64,000 nucleotides of DNA from Pseudomonas sp. LRP2-20 (GCF_024349685.1 NZ_AP025944.1:3478001-3542000); one strand, 5' to 3'. Positions 23,821 to 32,703 are shown, counted from the first letter of the stretch. The notes: a model not told the origin generated them from the letters alone. Numbers and translations are program-made.

Positions 23821-24750
23821 ATGACCCTGCACATTCACACCCCCCTGATCGAGTCCCGCCCGCTGTCGCTGGCCGCCGGCGGTGCCGTGTGGCTGAAACT
23901 CGACGCCCTGCAGCCCTGCGGCTCGTTCAAGCTGCGCGGCGTTGGCCATGCCTGCGAAGTCCACCACGCCCGAGGTGCACGCCATTTCGTCTCGTCCTCC
24001 GGCGGCAATGCCGGGTTGGCCGTGGCCTATGCCGGGCGCAAGCTGGGGGTACCGGTGACCGTTGTCGTGCCCGAAACCACCACCGAACGGGCCAAAGAGC
24101 TGCTGCGCCTGGAAGAGGCCAAGGTCGTGGTGCATGGCAGTTCCTGGCAGGAGGCCAACGAACTGGCGCAGACCCTGGTCGGCGAAGGCGATGCCTTCAT
24201 CCACCCGTTCGACGACCCATTGCTGTGGGCCGGGCACGCCAGCCTGGTCGATGAAGTGGCGGCAGCCGGGGTCAAGCCGGATGCCGTGGTGTTGTCGGTG
24301 GGCGGCGGTGGTTTGCTCAGCGGTGTGGTCGAAGGGCTGCAGCGCAATGGCTGGGGCGATGTGCCGGTGCTGGCCGTGGAGACCACAGGCGCCGCTTCGC
24401 TGCATGCGGCCATGCAGGCCGGGCATACCGTGGAACTCGAACGCATCGCTTCGGTGGCCAGTTCGCTTGGCGCCAAGCGCGTGGCCGAACAGGCGCTGGC
24501 CTGCACCCGGCAGCATCCTGTGCAGAGCCACCTGGTCAGTGACCGGGCGGCACTGGAGGCCTGCGAGCGGTTTCTGCTGGACCATCGGGTGCTGGTGGAG
24601 CCGGCGTGTGGGGCGGCGTTGGCGCTGGCGTATGAGCCTGCTGCATTGGCCGGTTACCAGAATGTGCTGGTGGTGGTTTGTGGGGGGGCTACTGCCACGT
24701 TGGAACAGATTCAAGAGTGGTTGAGGGTGGTCGATCAAAAGGTGGAATGA
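23821..24750 (+). CDS. PLP-dependent serine/threonine dehydratase-like enzyme
   Basis: A 309-residue fold-type II PLP enzyme resembling eukaryotic-type L-serine dehydratase. The Schiff-base Lys is K37 in CGSFKLRG, the phosphate-binding glycine loop is SVGGGGLLSG, and VCGGATAT supplies the residues near the pyridine N. SSSGGNAGLAVAYAGRKLGV is the substrate loop. The expected reaction is serine (or threonine) to pyruvate (or oxobutyrate) plus ammonia. Length lacks the ACT regulatory domain of biosynthetic IlvA, so it is catabolic. A large inverted-repeat element begins 31 bp after the stop. Confidence 0.86.
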   Translation: MTLHIHTPLIESRPLSLAAGGAVWLKLDALQPCGSFKLRGVGHACEVHHARGARHFVSSSGGNAGLAVAYAGRKLGVPVTVVVPETTTERAKELLRLEEAKVVVHGSSWQEANELAQTLVGEGDAFIHPFDDPLLWAGHASLVDEVAAAGVKPDAVVLSVGGGGLLSGVVEGLQRNGWGDVPVLAVETTGAASLHAAMQAGHTVELERIASVASSLGAKRVAEQALACTRQHPVQSHLVSDRAALEACERFLLDHRVLVEPACGAALALAYEPAALAGYQNVLVVVCGGATATLEQIQEWLRVVDQKVE

Positions 24751-24780
24751 ACGACGGCATGGCTGCCGGGTTCGTCGGGG

Positions 24781-25039
24781 CATCTTTAGCGCCTGTGAGA
24801 TCGAGCGCCGCCCGCGCGGCGCATCGCGAGCTTTGCTCGCTCCTACGTTTGTTTCGGGCCAATTATTCCTGGGGGATTTGCGCGCGAACGCCTTGGCGCC
24901 TGACTCGGTATCGCGTCGTACCAACAAGGCGATCGCGCGCGCCTGTCACAGACGTTACTGGCCCGAAACAAACGTAGGAGCGAGCAAAGCTCGCGATGCG
25001 CCGCGCGGGCGGCGCTCGATCTCACAGGCGCTGAAAATG
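24781..25039. repeat. Long inverted-repeat element, copy A
   Basis: An 81-bp left arm (24781-24861) and right arm (24959-25039) are reverse complements at 79 of 81 positions, separated by 97 bp. Each arm contains two small palindromes: GCGCCGC/GCGGCGC and GCGAGC/GCTCGC. The core and arms recur in opposite orientation at 47466-47701. No transposase is encoded. The remaining ~200 bp up to nspC carries its promoter region only. Confidence 0.88.
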
Positions 25040-25238
25040 CCATGGCAAGCACATGCCATTGGTCAACCTGTCATCAAGCTGTTCATTCCCCCCTGTACAA
25101 CTGAACCCACCACTGCCGAATCATTTCACCTGCAACCACTACCGCGCAGACGAAATACACCATCCGCCCTTTCGATCTGCGGCAAGTGAAGGCACAATGC
25201 GGGTCTTTTTTTTGGCCGGCCTGGCCGGGGGCCTTTAA

Positions 25239-26336
25239 ATGATCAAGACGCCGTACTACCTCATCGACAAAACCAAGCTGCTGAGCAACATGGAGAAGAT
25301 CGCCTACGTGCGCGAAAACTCCGGTGCCAAGGCGCTGCTCGCCCTCAAGTGCTTCGCCACCTGGTCGGTGTTCGACCTGATGCAGCAGTACATGGACGGC
25401 ACCACCTCGTCCTCGCTGTTCGAGCTCAAGCTCGGCCGCCAGAAGTTCGCTGGCGAGACCCATGGCTACAGCGTGGCCTGGGCCGATGACGAGATCGAGG
25501 AAATGCTCGAGAACTGCGACAAGATCATCTTCAACTCGATCGGCCAGCTGCAGCGCTTCGCCGAACAGTCCGAAGGCAAGGTCCGTGGCCTGCGCGTCAA
25601 CCCGCAGGTCAGCAGCTCCGACTACCTGCTGGCCGACCCTGCCCGCCCGTTCAGCCGCCTCGGCGAATGGGACCCGGCCAAGATCGAACAGGTGATCGAA
25701 CAGATCTCCGGCTTCATGTTCCACAACAACTGCGAGAACGGTGACTTCGGCCTGTTCGACAAGATGCTGTCGCACATCGAAGAGCGCTTCGGCCACCTGC
25801 TGCACAAGGTCGAGTGGGTCAGCCTCGGTGGCGGTATCCACTTCACCGGCGAAGGCTATGCGCTGGACGCCTTCTGCGCGCGCCTGAAAGCCTTCTCGGA
25901 AAAGTACGGCGTGCAGGTCTACCTGGAGCCCGGCGAAGCCGCCATCACCAACAGCGCCTCGCTGGAAGTGACCGTGCTCGACACCCTGTACAACGGCAAG
26001 CACCTGGCCGTGGTCGACAGCTCGATCGAAGCTCACCTGCTCGACCTGCTGATCTACCGCCTCAACGCCAAGATGGCCCCCAACGACGGCGAGCACACCT
26101 ACATGGTCTGCGGCAAGTCGTGCCTGGCGGGTGACATCTTCGGCGAATACCAATTCGATCGCCCACTGGCCATCGGCGACCGCCTGTCGTTCATCGACAC
26201 GGCCGGCTACACCATGGTCAAGAAAAACTGGTTCAACGGTTTGAAGATGCCGTCCATCGTGGTCAAGCAGCTCGACGGCAGCGTCGAGGTGGTCCGCGAT
26301 TTCGGTTTCGAAGACTACGTTTCCAGCCTGTCGTAA
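25239..26336 (+). CDS. nspC: Carboxynorspermidine/carboxyspermidine decarboxylase
   Basis: A 365-residue PLP-dependent alanine-racemase-fold decarboxylase. The PLP Lys is K37 in LLALKCFAT; HNNCENGDF and SLGGGIHFTGEGY form the cofactor site, and MVCGKSCLAGDIFGEY carries the catalytic Cys. These blocks are diagnostic for NspC, which decarboxylates carboxynorspermidine or carboxyspermidine, the last step of the aspartate-semialdehyde-dependent route to (nor)spermidine. The partner dehydrogenase gene follows 33 bp downstream, completing the pathway from putrescine or diaminopropane. Confidence 0.93.
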   Translation: MIKTPYYLIDKTKLLSNMEKIAYVRENSGAKALLALKCFATWSVFDLMQQYMDGTTSSSLFELKLGRQKFAGETHGYSVAWADDEIEEMLENCDKIIFNSIGQLQRFAEQSEGKVRGLRVNPQVSSSDYLLADPARPFSRLGEWDPAKIEQVIEQISGFMFHNNCENGDFGLFDKMLSHIEERFGHLLHKVEWVSLGGGIHFTGEGYALDAFCARLKAFSEKYGVQVYLEPGEAAITNSASLEVTVLDTLYNGKHLAVVDSSIEAHLLDLLIYRLNAKMAPNDGEHTYMVCGKSCLAGDIFGEYQFDRPLAIGDRLSFIDTAGYTMVKKNWFNGLKMPSIVVKQLDGSVEVVRDFGFEDYVSSLS

Positions 26337-26369
26337 GACCGGCTTTCCAAGTAAGGAGCAACAGGTAAA

Positions 26370-27614
26370 TTGAAGAAGAACGTTCTTATCATTGGTGCAG
26401 GAGGTGTCGCCAAGGTGGTGGCCCACAAGTGCGCGCAGCATAACGACGAACTGGGTCGTATCGCTATCGCGTCACGGAACATCTCCAAATGCCAGGCCAT
26501 CATCGACAGCGTCAAGGCCAAGGGTAGCCTCAAGGTACCCGCCGACATCCAGGCCTTCTCGCTCAATGCCCTCGATGTCGAGGCGACCAAGGCACTGATC
26601 CGCGAGACCGAGTCGCAGATCGTGATCAACGTCGGTTCCGCCTTCCTCAACATGTCGGTGCTGCGTGCCTGCATCGATACCGGTGTCGCCTATCTGGACA
26701 CCGCCATCCACGAAGAGCCGGGCAAGATCTGCGAGACCCCGCCGTGGTACGGCAACTACGAGTGGAAACACCTCGAAGAGTGCCAACAAAAGAACATTAC
26801 CGCCATTCTCGGCGTCGGTTTCGACCCGGGTGTGGTGAACAGCTACGCAAAACTTGCGCAGCAGCAATACTTCGACAGCATTGATTCGATCGACATTCTC
26901 GACGTCAATGCTGGTTCGCACGGCAAGTACTTTGCCACCAACTTTGACCCGGAAATCAACTTCCGTGAATTTACCGGGCAAGTGTGGAGCTGGCAGAATA
27001 GCCAGTGGACCAGCAATACCATGTTCGAAGTCAAGCGCACCGACGACCTGCCGGTAGTCGGCTCGCAGAACCTGTACCTGACCGGCCACGACGAAGTTCA
27101 TTCGATTTCGAAGAACCTCAATGTGCCGAACGTACGCTTCTGGATGAGCTTCGGCGAACACTACATCAATGTGTTCACCGTGCTGAAGAACCTCGGCCTG
27201 CTCTCCGAGCAACCGGTGAAAACTGCCGAAGGCCTGGAAGTGGTACCGCTGAAAGTGGTCAAGGCCGTGCTGCCTGACCCGGCCTCGCTGGCCCCGGGCT
27301 ACACCGGCAAGACCTGCATCGGTGACCTGGTCAAGGGCACCAAGAACGGCCAGCCACGCGAAGTGTTCATCTACAACGTGGCCGACCACGAAGAAGCCTT
27401 CGCCGAGACCGACAGCCAGGGCATTTCCTACACCGCCGGTGTACCACCAGTGGCTGCGGCCCTGCTGGTTGCCCGTGGCGAGTGGGATGCCAAGCGCATG
27501 GTCAACGTCGAGGAACTGCCAGCCGAGCCGTTCCTCAAGGCGCTGGACGTAATGGGCCTGCCGACCCGCGTCAAAGATGAAAAGGGTGATCGTCCCTGGG
27601 ACGCTGAAGCCTAA
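26370..27614 (+). CDS. Carboxynorspermidine/carboxyspermidine dehydrogenase (saccharopine dehydrogenase family)
   Basis: A 414-residue NAD(P)-dependent enzyme beginning VLIIGAGGVAKVVAHKCAQ (Rossmann motif). TAIHEEPGKICETPPWYGNY and GVGFDPGVVNSYAKLAQQ are blocks of the carboxynorspermidine synthase group. It condenses aspartate semialdehyde with a diamine and reduces the imine; NspC then decarboxylates the product. The start codon is TTG at 26370 with AAGGAG 11 bp upstream, an unusual start that may lower translation relative to nspC. A strong hairpin follows the stop. Confidence 0.92.
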   Translation: MKKNVLIIGAGGVAKVVAHKCAQHNDELGRIAIASRNISKCQAIIDSVKAKGSLKVPADIQAFSLNALDVEATKALIRETESQIVINVGSAFLNMSVLRACIDTGVAYLDTAIHEEPGKICETPPWYGNYEWKHLEECQQKNITAILGVGFDPGVVNSYAKLAQQQYFDSIDSIDILDVNAGSHGKYFATNFDPEINFREFTGQVWSWQNSQWTSNTMFEVKRTDDLPVVGSQNLYLTGHDEVHSISKNLNVPNVRFWMSFGEHYINVFTVLKNLGLLSEQPVKTAEGLEVVPLKVVKAVLPDPASLAPGYTGKTCIGDLVKGTKNGQPREVFIYNVADHEEAFAETDSQGISYTAGVPPVAAALLVARGEWDAKRMVNVEELPAEPFLKALDVMGLPTRVKDEKGDRPWDAEA

Positions 27615-27623
27615 GCAGTAACC

Positions 27624-27652
27624 AGAAGGGGCGCCAACATGGCGCCCCTTCT
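27624..27652 (+). terminator. Terminator hairpin after the polyamine operon
   Basis: AGAAGGGGCGCC (27624-27635) and GGCGCCCCTTCT (27641-27652) form a perfect 12-bp stem with a 5-nt loop. The following T-run is weak (GCATTTGC). Confidence 0.8.
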
Positions 27653-27666
27653 GCATTTGCAGGCCC

Positions 27667-27760
27667 GGCCTCTTCGCGGTTGACCCCGCTCCCACAAGTA
27701 CTGCACAGCCCTCGAAGGCGAAGCTATCCCTGTGGCAGCGGGCTTGCCCGCGAAGAGGCC
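27667..27760. repeat. REP inverted pair
   Basis: Left unit GGCCTCTTCGCGGTTGACCC... (27667-27696) and right unit ...GCCCGCGAAGAGGCC (27731-27760) face each other between the convergent polyamine operon and methyltransferase gene. The left unit has diverged in its loop. Confidence 0.87.
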
Positions 27761-27775
27761 AGTGCAGGTTGTCAC

Positions 27776-28822
27776 CTATTTACGGGCCTCCAGGATCAGG
27801 TTGAACGGCGTCTGCGTCGCCCGCCGGAACTGCGTGAATCCGGCCTCCTCGAACACCGCCCGCAGGCGTGCCTCCCCGGCTTGAGCGCCCAACCCCAGCC
27901 CCACTTCCTGGGACAACGAGTTAGGCGTGCAGATGAACGTCGACGCCGCATAGAACAAGCGCCCGACCGGCGTCAGGTTGCCCTCCAGCGAATCCTCGGC
28001 ATAAGGCTCCACCAGCATCACTGTGCCGTCAGCTTTCAACGTCCGGTAGGCATGCTTCGCCGCACCCACCGGGTCGCCCATGTCATGCAGGCAATCAAAG
28101 AAGCACACCAGGTCATGATCATGCCCCGGGTAGTCCTTGGCCGACGCCTGCTGGAAGCTCACCCGCCCCGCCAGCCCGGCCTCGCGCGCGCGTTCGCTGG
28201 CCGTGGCAATGGACGGTGCGTGATAGTCGTAGCCTGTGAAGCTAGACGCCGGAAACGCCTGCGCCAGGACCAGGGTCGAGGCGCCATGGCCACAACCGAC
28301 ATCGGCCACTTTGGCCCCAGCCTGCAGCTTGGCCACCACGCCTTCGAGTGCCGGCAACCAGTCCGCGACCAGGAAGGTGCGGTAACCGGGCCGGAAGAAA
28401 CGCTCGGTGCCACTGAACATGCACGGGTGATGGTCACCCCAGGCCAGCCCGCCGTCGCCGCGCATCGCCGCCACCAGCTTGTCCTTGTCATGGAACAGTG
28501 CGGCGATGACTGCCGCGCCACCGGCCATGTAGGCCGGCGAGTCTTCCAACGCCAGGGTCATGGCTTGTTCCTCGGGCAGAACGAACGTGCCCTTGTCATG
28601 CACCATGTAGCCAGAAGCCGCCTGAGCATTGAGCCATTCACGCACCAGCCGCGGGTGGCAACCGGTCTTTGCTGCCAGCGCCTCGGGGCTGGTCGGCTGG
28701 CTGTCGGCCATGGCCCGGTACAGGCCAAGCTCATCGCCGAGGATCACATTGGCCAGGGTCGCTGCAGCGCCCATGTCACCAACCAGCTTGCCCATGAATT
28801 CATGAAGCCTTGCCTCGTCCAT
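27776..28822 (-). CDS. Class I SAM-dependent methyltransferase with N-terminal winged-helix domain
   Basis: A 348-residue protein. Residues ~20-100 look like a winged-helix dimerisation/recognition domain (LANVILGDELGLYRAMADSQ, ALAAKTGCHPRLVREWL). The catalytic Rossmann domain starts at VADVGCGHGASTLVLAQAF, the SAM-binding motif I, with FTGYDYH as motif II and CFFDCLHDMGDP at motif IV. This arrangement is common in putative small-molecule O- or S-methyltransferases. The methyl acceptor is unknown. It is monocistronic, convergent with the polyamine operon, and its promoter lies in the 530-bp gap shared with the ugd operon. Confidence 0.84.
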   Translation of the reverse strand: MDEARLHEFMGKLVGDMGAAATLANVILGDELGLYRAMADSQPTSPEALAAKTGCHPRLVREWLNAQAASGYMVHDKGTFVLPEEQAMTLALEDSPAYMAGGAAVIAALFHDKDKLVAAMRGDGGLAWGDHHPCMFSGTERFFRPGYRTFLVADWLPALEGVVAKLQAGAKVADVGCGHGASTLVLAQAFPASSFTGYDYHAPSIATASERAREAGLAGRVSFQQASAKDYPGHDHDLVCFFDCLHDMGDPVGAAKHAYRTLKADGTVMLVEPYAEDSLEGNLTPVGRLFYAASTFICTPNSLSQEVGLGLGAQAGEARLRAVFEEAGFTQFRRATQTPFNLILEARK

Positions 28823-29352
28823 GACCTGCCCTCCTCTGCAAGAAGGCCACCGTCGACGAAGAAGTCCGGTTCGAGGGGAGCGGTGGTCAGTGGGATGAAT
28901 GGATGTATATCCGTTAACAGTCTAGCCCCTCGGCAAATTTCGCGTGCGTTCAAACAACTTATTGGCATTCACTGCCATACAACTGATATCGCTTAGTGCA
29001 ACTTATCCTAAGAAAACCCACGCACATTCTGGCACTTCGCAAGTTGCTGTCTATGCTATCGCTGTGTGCCAACCCTTCTCGGGGTTTCGAACACGTCATG
29101 TTTTGACCCTCCCAACTTCCAGGCCTGCGCCAGGCGCTTTTTTGTGCGCGCAGAACATGCGTTTGCCTTTTATTTGCAACGCAAACGTGTGCGGGTGCAG
29201 GCGACCTTCTACATCGGGCTCAAGTAACAAAATTTACACAAAAATGTGACATTTTTTTTCAGCTTTTTCGCCAAGGATCTCTGCGGCCAAAACTCAGGCA
29301 CCTGCGCAAGCAGGGGGTACTGCCCGTACAGGTTCACACCATGGAGCTTTGA
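28823..29352. other. Long AT-richer intergenic region upstream of the ugd operon
   Basis: A 530-bp gap with no coding potential I trust. It holds promoters for the divergent methyltransferase gene and the ugd operon, and a hairpin with T-run at 29123-29143, which suggests a short upstream transcript or leader. The last 130 bp are markedly AT-rich (AAAATTTACACAAAAATGTG near 29228, then an 8-T run), suggesting a regulated promoter. Confidence 0.6.
29123..29143 (+). terminator. Terminator-like hairpin inside the ugd upstream region
   Basis: GCCTG and CAGGC around CGC form a short stem (29123-29135), followed by GC and six T residues ending at 29143. It lies ~210 bp before ugd and could end a small RNA or act as an attenuator. 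Confidence 0.5.
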
Positions 29353-30681
29353 ATGAAGGTTACGGTTTTCGGTACCGGCTATGTCGGCCTTACCCAGGCG
29401 GTATGCCTGGCTCAGGTGGGCCACTCGGTGCTATGCATGGATATCAACGCCGAGCGGGTGGCGGCGCTCAGCGAAGGGCATTGCCCGATCTTCGAGCCCG
29501 GCCTAGCGCCGCTGCTGGAGAAAAACCTGGCCTGCGGCCGCTTGCGTTTCACCACCGACGCCCGTGAAGCAGTGCAACACGCCAGGTTGCACTTCATCGC
29601 CGTTGGCACCCCGCCTCAGGCCGATGGCAGCGCCGACATGCGCTTTGTGTTCAACGTGGTCGACAGCATTCTCGAACACGCCGATGGCCCGAAAGTCATC
29701 GTCAACAAATCCACCTCGCCGGTCGGCACGGTAGACCGCATCAAGGCACGCATCGGCCAGGCCGTGGCCGACGCAGAAAGCTACCAGGTCATCAGCAATC
29801 CCGAATTCCTCAAGGAAGGTTCGGCAGTGGATGACTGCATGCGCCCGGACCGCATCATCATCGGCGGCGCCCTGCCGGCAGAGGTCGAACTGCTGCGCGA
29901 GCTGTACCAGCCGTTCAGCCGCAACCGCGAGAAAATCATGGTCATGGACGCGCGCAGCGCCGAACTGACCAAGTACGCCGCCAACAGCATGCTGGCGACC
30001 AAGATTTCGTTCATCAACGAAATCGCCAACCTGGCCGAGCACCTGGGTGCTGACATCGAAATGGTCCGCCGCGGCATCGGCTCGGACCCGCGCATCGGCT
30101 ACGACTTCATCTACCCCGGCTGCGGTTTTGGCGGCTCCTGCTTCCCCAAGGACTTGCAGGCGCTGCGCAAGACAGCCGAGGCCGAAGGCTTCGAGCCACT
30201 GCTGCTGGGCGCCGTGGAGGCGGTCAACCAGCGGCAGAAGAGCCGGCTGTTCAGCAAGATCCAGCGCCACTACCCAGGCGGCCTGCGCGGCAAGGTGTTC
30301 GCCGTGTGGGGGCTTTCGTTCAAACCCAACACCGATGACATCCGCGAAGCCTCCAGCCTGGTATTGCTCGAAGCGCTGTGGGCCGCTGGCGCCAGGGTGC
30401 AGGCCCACGACCCGCAAGCCATGGACGAGATCCAGCGGCACTACGGCACGCGCCCCGATCTGCAGCTGTTACCGTGCAAGGACGACGCCCTGGTGGGTGC
30501 CGATGCCCTGGTGATCGTCACCGAGTGGCAAGACTACCGCGTGCTGAACCTGGACAGCGTGCCGCAGCTACTGGCTGACCGCGTGGTGTTCGACGGCCGC
30601 AACCTGTTCGAACCCGAGCACATGGCCGCCGCCGGTCTCACGTATTACGCCATCGGCCGTGGCCAGGTGAAACAACCATGA
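29353..30681 (+). CDS. ugd: UDP-glucose 6-dehydrogenase
   Basis: A 442-residue enzyme that oxidises UDP-glucose twice to UDP-glucuronate with NAD+. The N-terminal Rossmann motif is FGTGYVGLTQAVCLAQVGH; the catalytic Cys is C263 in GCGFGGSCFPKD; the C-terminal domain has VWGLSFKPNTDDIREASS. Length and motifs are those of the bacterial UGD family. It heads a six-gene operon with 4-bp overlaps or very short gaps and supplies the uronic acid nucleotide for the epimerase that follows. Confidence 0.95.
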   Translation: MKVTVFGTGYVGLTQAVCLAQVGHSVLCMDINAERVAALSEGHCPIFEPGLAPLLEKNLACGRLRFTTDAREAVQHARLHFIAVGTPPQADGSADMRFVFNVVDSILEHADGPKVIVNKSTSPVGTVDRIKARIGQAVADAESYQVISNPEFLKEGSAVDDCMRPDRIIIGGALPAEVELLRELYQPFSRNREKIMVMDARSAELTKYAANSMLATKISFINEIANLAEHLGADIEMVRRGIGSDPRIGYDFIYPGCGFGGSCFPKDLQALRKTAEAEGFEPLLLGAVEAVNQRQKSRLFSKIQRHYPGGLRGKVFAVWGLSFKPNTDDIREASSLVLLEALWAAGARVQAHDPQAMDEIQRHYGTRPDLQLLPCKDDALVGADALVIVTEWQDYRVLNLDSVPQLLADRVVFDGRNLFEPEHMAAAGLTYYAIGRGQVKQP

Positions 30682-31652
30682 CCGTCCTGATCACCGGCGC
30701 GGCCGGATTCATCGGTTTCCACCTGGCGCGCCGCCTGTGCGAAGCGGGCATCGAAGTGGTGGGCATCGACAATCTCAATGCCTACTACAGCGTCGAGCTC
30801 AAACTCGCGCGCCTGCAGCAGTTGCTCGCCTACCCCAACTTCCGCTTCCAGACGGTCGACATCGCCAACGCTGCCGATATGCAGCAACTGTTTGCCGGGC
30901 AGGCGTTCAGCGAGGTGATCCACCTGGCAGCGCAGGCGGGTGTGCGCTACTCGCTGGACAACCCCGCCGTCTATGGGCAATCCAACCTGACCGGTTTTCT
31001 CAACCTCCTCGAAGCCTGCGGCCAGCACCCACCGCGTCACCTGATCTATGCCTCCAGCAGCTCGGTGTACGGCGCCAACACCAAGCAGCCGTTCAGCATC
31101 GATGACCCTGTCGAGCAACCGATTTCGCTGTATGCCGCCAGCAAGCGCGCCAACGAGCTGATGGCGCACAGCTACGCGCACCTGTACCAGCTGCCGATCA
31201 CCGGCCTGCGCTTCTTCACCGTCTATGGCCCGTGGGGCCGCCCCGACATGGCGCTGTTCAAGTTCACCCGGGCGATGCTCGACGGCAAGCCGATCGAGAT
31301 CTATAACCACGGCCAGATGGCGCGCGACTTCACCTACATCGACGACATCGTCGAAAGCATCGTGCGCCTGCGCCAGAAGCCGCCACGGCCTGATGCCGGG
31401 CAACCACCCTGCCAGCTGTTCAACATCGGTCGCGGCCAGCCGGTGCGCCTGCTGGCATTTGTCGAGTGCCTGGAGAACGCGCTGGGCATCAAGGCCCAAC
31501 GCGAGTACCTGCCGTTGCAGGCAGGTGACGTGCTGGAAACCTGGGCGGATGTGGACTCACTGACGCGCTGGATCGACTTTTCGCCGAGCACTCCGCTGGA
31601 GCACGGCGTCGCCGCTTTCGTTGGCTGGTACCGGGACTTCTACCGGGTTTGA
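30678..31652 (+). CDS. UDP-glucuronate 4-epimerase-like NAD-dependent epimerase
   Basis: A 324-residue extended SDR starting 4 bp inside ugd. It has GAAGFIGFHLARRLCEAG for NAD binding, the SSSSVYG Ser, and the catalytic Y152/K156 in LYAASKRANE. TVYGPWGRPDMALFKFTRAM and MARDFTYIDDIVESIV are blocks typical of UDP-glucuronate 4-epimerases. Together with Ugd it would convert UDP-glucose to UDP-galacturonate. Other nucleotide-sugar epimerases share the fold, so the exact sugar rests on operon context and these blocks. Confidence 0.88.
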   Translation: MTVLITGAAGFIGFHLARRLCEAGIEVVGIDNLNAYYSVELKLARLQQLLAYPNFRFQTVDIANAADMQQLFAGQAFSEVIHLAAQAGVRYSLDNPAVYGQSNLTGFLNLLEACGQHPPRHLIYASSSSVYGANTKQPFSIDDPVEQPISLYAASKRANELMAHSYAHLYQLPITGLRFFTVYGPWGRPDMALFKFTRAMLDGKPIEIYNHGQMARDFTYIDDIVESIVRLRQKPPRPDAGQPPCQLFNIGRGQPVRLLAFVECLENALGIKAQREYLPLQAGDVLETWADVDSLTRWIDFSPSTPLEHGVAAFVGWYRDFYRV

Positions 31653-31687
31653 ACCACGCAATCACTACAAGAACACAGGTAGCCTCG

Positions 31688-32431
31688 ATGACTGATTCAC
31701 TTGACCTCTCGGTACTGATCCCCGCCAAGAACGAGGTCGACAACCTGCCGGCATTGCTGGCGGAAATCCGCACGGCACTGGCCGCTGAACACTATGAAGT
31801 GCTGGTGGTCGACGACGGCAGCACGGACCAGACGCTCAACAGGCTGCGCCAGCTCAAACAGCAAGGCTTTACCCAGTTACGCATCCTGCGCCACGACCGC
31901 TCGCTGGGTCAGAGCACCTCCATCTGGCACGCTGCCCAAGCTGCCCGCGGCCGTTGGCTGGCCACCCTTGATGGCGACGGGCAGAACGACCCGGCCGACA
32001 TCCCCGGCATGCTCGCCCTGGTACGTGGCAACGAAGACCTCGGCGGCGGCATCAAGCTGGTGGCCGGGCACCGCGTCAACCGCCGCGATACCGCCAGCAA
32101 GCGCTGGGCCTCGCGCTTTGCCAATGGCCTGCGCAGCCGCCTGCTCAAGGACGCCACCCCGGACACTGGCTGCGGCCTGAAGCTGATCGAGCGCGACGCC
32201 TTCCTGCGCCTGCCCTATTTCGACCACATGCACCGCTACATCCCGGCGCTGATCCTGCGCCACAAGGGCCGCATGCTGGTGCACCCGGTGAACCATCGTC
32301 CGCGCCATGCCGGGGTGTCCAAGTACGGCAACCTGGACCGTGCCCTGGTCGGCATCCTCGACCTGGTCGGGGTCTGGTGGCTGATCCGCCGCACGCGCCT
32401 GGACACCCAACCACAGGAGCTCGAAGGATGA
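31688..32431 (+). CDS. GT2 polyprenyl-phosphate glycosyltransferase (ArnC/DPM1-like)
   Basis: A 247-residue GT-A glycosyltransferase. SVLIPAKNEVDNLPALLAEI opens the domain, VVDDGSTDQT supplies the first Asp pair, and TLDGDGQNDPADIP the metal-binding D-x-D-like motif. It has no C-terminal pair of membrane helices, unlike ArnC, and so resembles soluble DPM1/RgtE-like enzymes. The expected reaction is transfer of a sugar from UDP to undecaprenyl phosphate on the cytoplasmic face. It ends with a 4-bp overlap to the LAB_N gene. The start ATG 31688 was preferred to the TTG at 31649. Confidence 0.87.
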   Translation: MTDSLDLSVLIPAKNEVDNLPALLAEIRTALAAEHYEVLVVDDGSTDQTLNRLRQLKQQGFTQLRILRHDRSLGQSTSIWHAAQAARGRWLATLDGDGQNDPADIPGMLALVRGNEDLGGGIKLVAGHRVNRRDTASKRWASRFANGLRSRLLKDATPDTGCGLKLIERDAFLRLPYFDHMHRYIPALILRHKGRMLVHPVNHRPRHAGVSKYGNLDRALVGILDLVGVWWLIRRTRLDTQPQELEG

Positions 32432-32700
32432 CCCGCGAAACCCTCTGGCTGATCATCGGCTTCGCCGGTCAGGTCGTGTTCACCGGCCGCTTCGTCCTGC
32501 AGTGGCTGTACAGCGAATTCAAGCGACGCAGCGTGATCCCGGTGGGTTTCTGGTACCTGAGCATGCTCGGCAGCGCCCTGTTGCTGATCTACGCCATCTA
32601 CCGCGAGGACCCGGTGTTCATCATCGGCCAGTCGTTCGGCCTGGTGGTCTACCTGCGCAACCTGCAATTGATTGCCCGAAACAAAGAGCAGAAGGAATAG
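32428..32700 (+). CDS. Small LAB_N (lipid A biosynthesis N-terminal) domain membrane protein
   Basis: A 90-residue protein with three hydrophobic helices matching the LAB_N domain: IIGFAGQVVFTGRFVLQWLY, SEFKRRSVIPVGFWYLSMLG, and QSFGLVVYLRNLQLI. LAB_N proteins accompany polyprenyl-linked sugar transferases and are thought to help move or stabilise the lipid-linked sugar. It sits between the GT2 and GT39 genes with an ATGA overlap upstream, a position like that of ArnE/F flippase subunits. Function as a flippase is inferred from position only. Confidence 0.85.
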   Translation: MTRETLWLIIGFAGQVVFTGRFVLQWLYSEFKRRSVIPVGFWYLSMLGSALLLIYAIYREDPVFIIGQSFGLVVYLRNLQLIARNKEQKE

Positions 32701-32703
32701 CCC

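Noticed and set aside
24833..25189. Open frame through long inverted-repeat copy A, partly conserved in copy B
   Set aside because: The frame runs through both arms of a palindrome and its conservation follows nucleotide conservation; no ribosome-binding site or known domain. Listed only as a point to test.
29023..29060. Sigma-54 promoter (TGGCAC ... TTGC)
   Set aside because: The distance between the GG and GC dinucleotides is 13 bp rather than the required 10.
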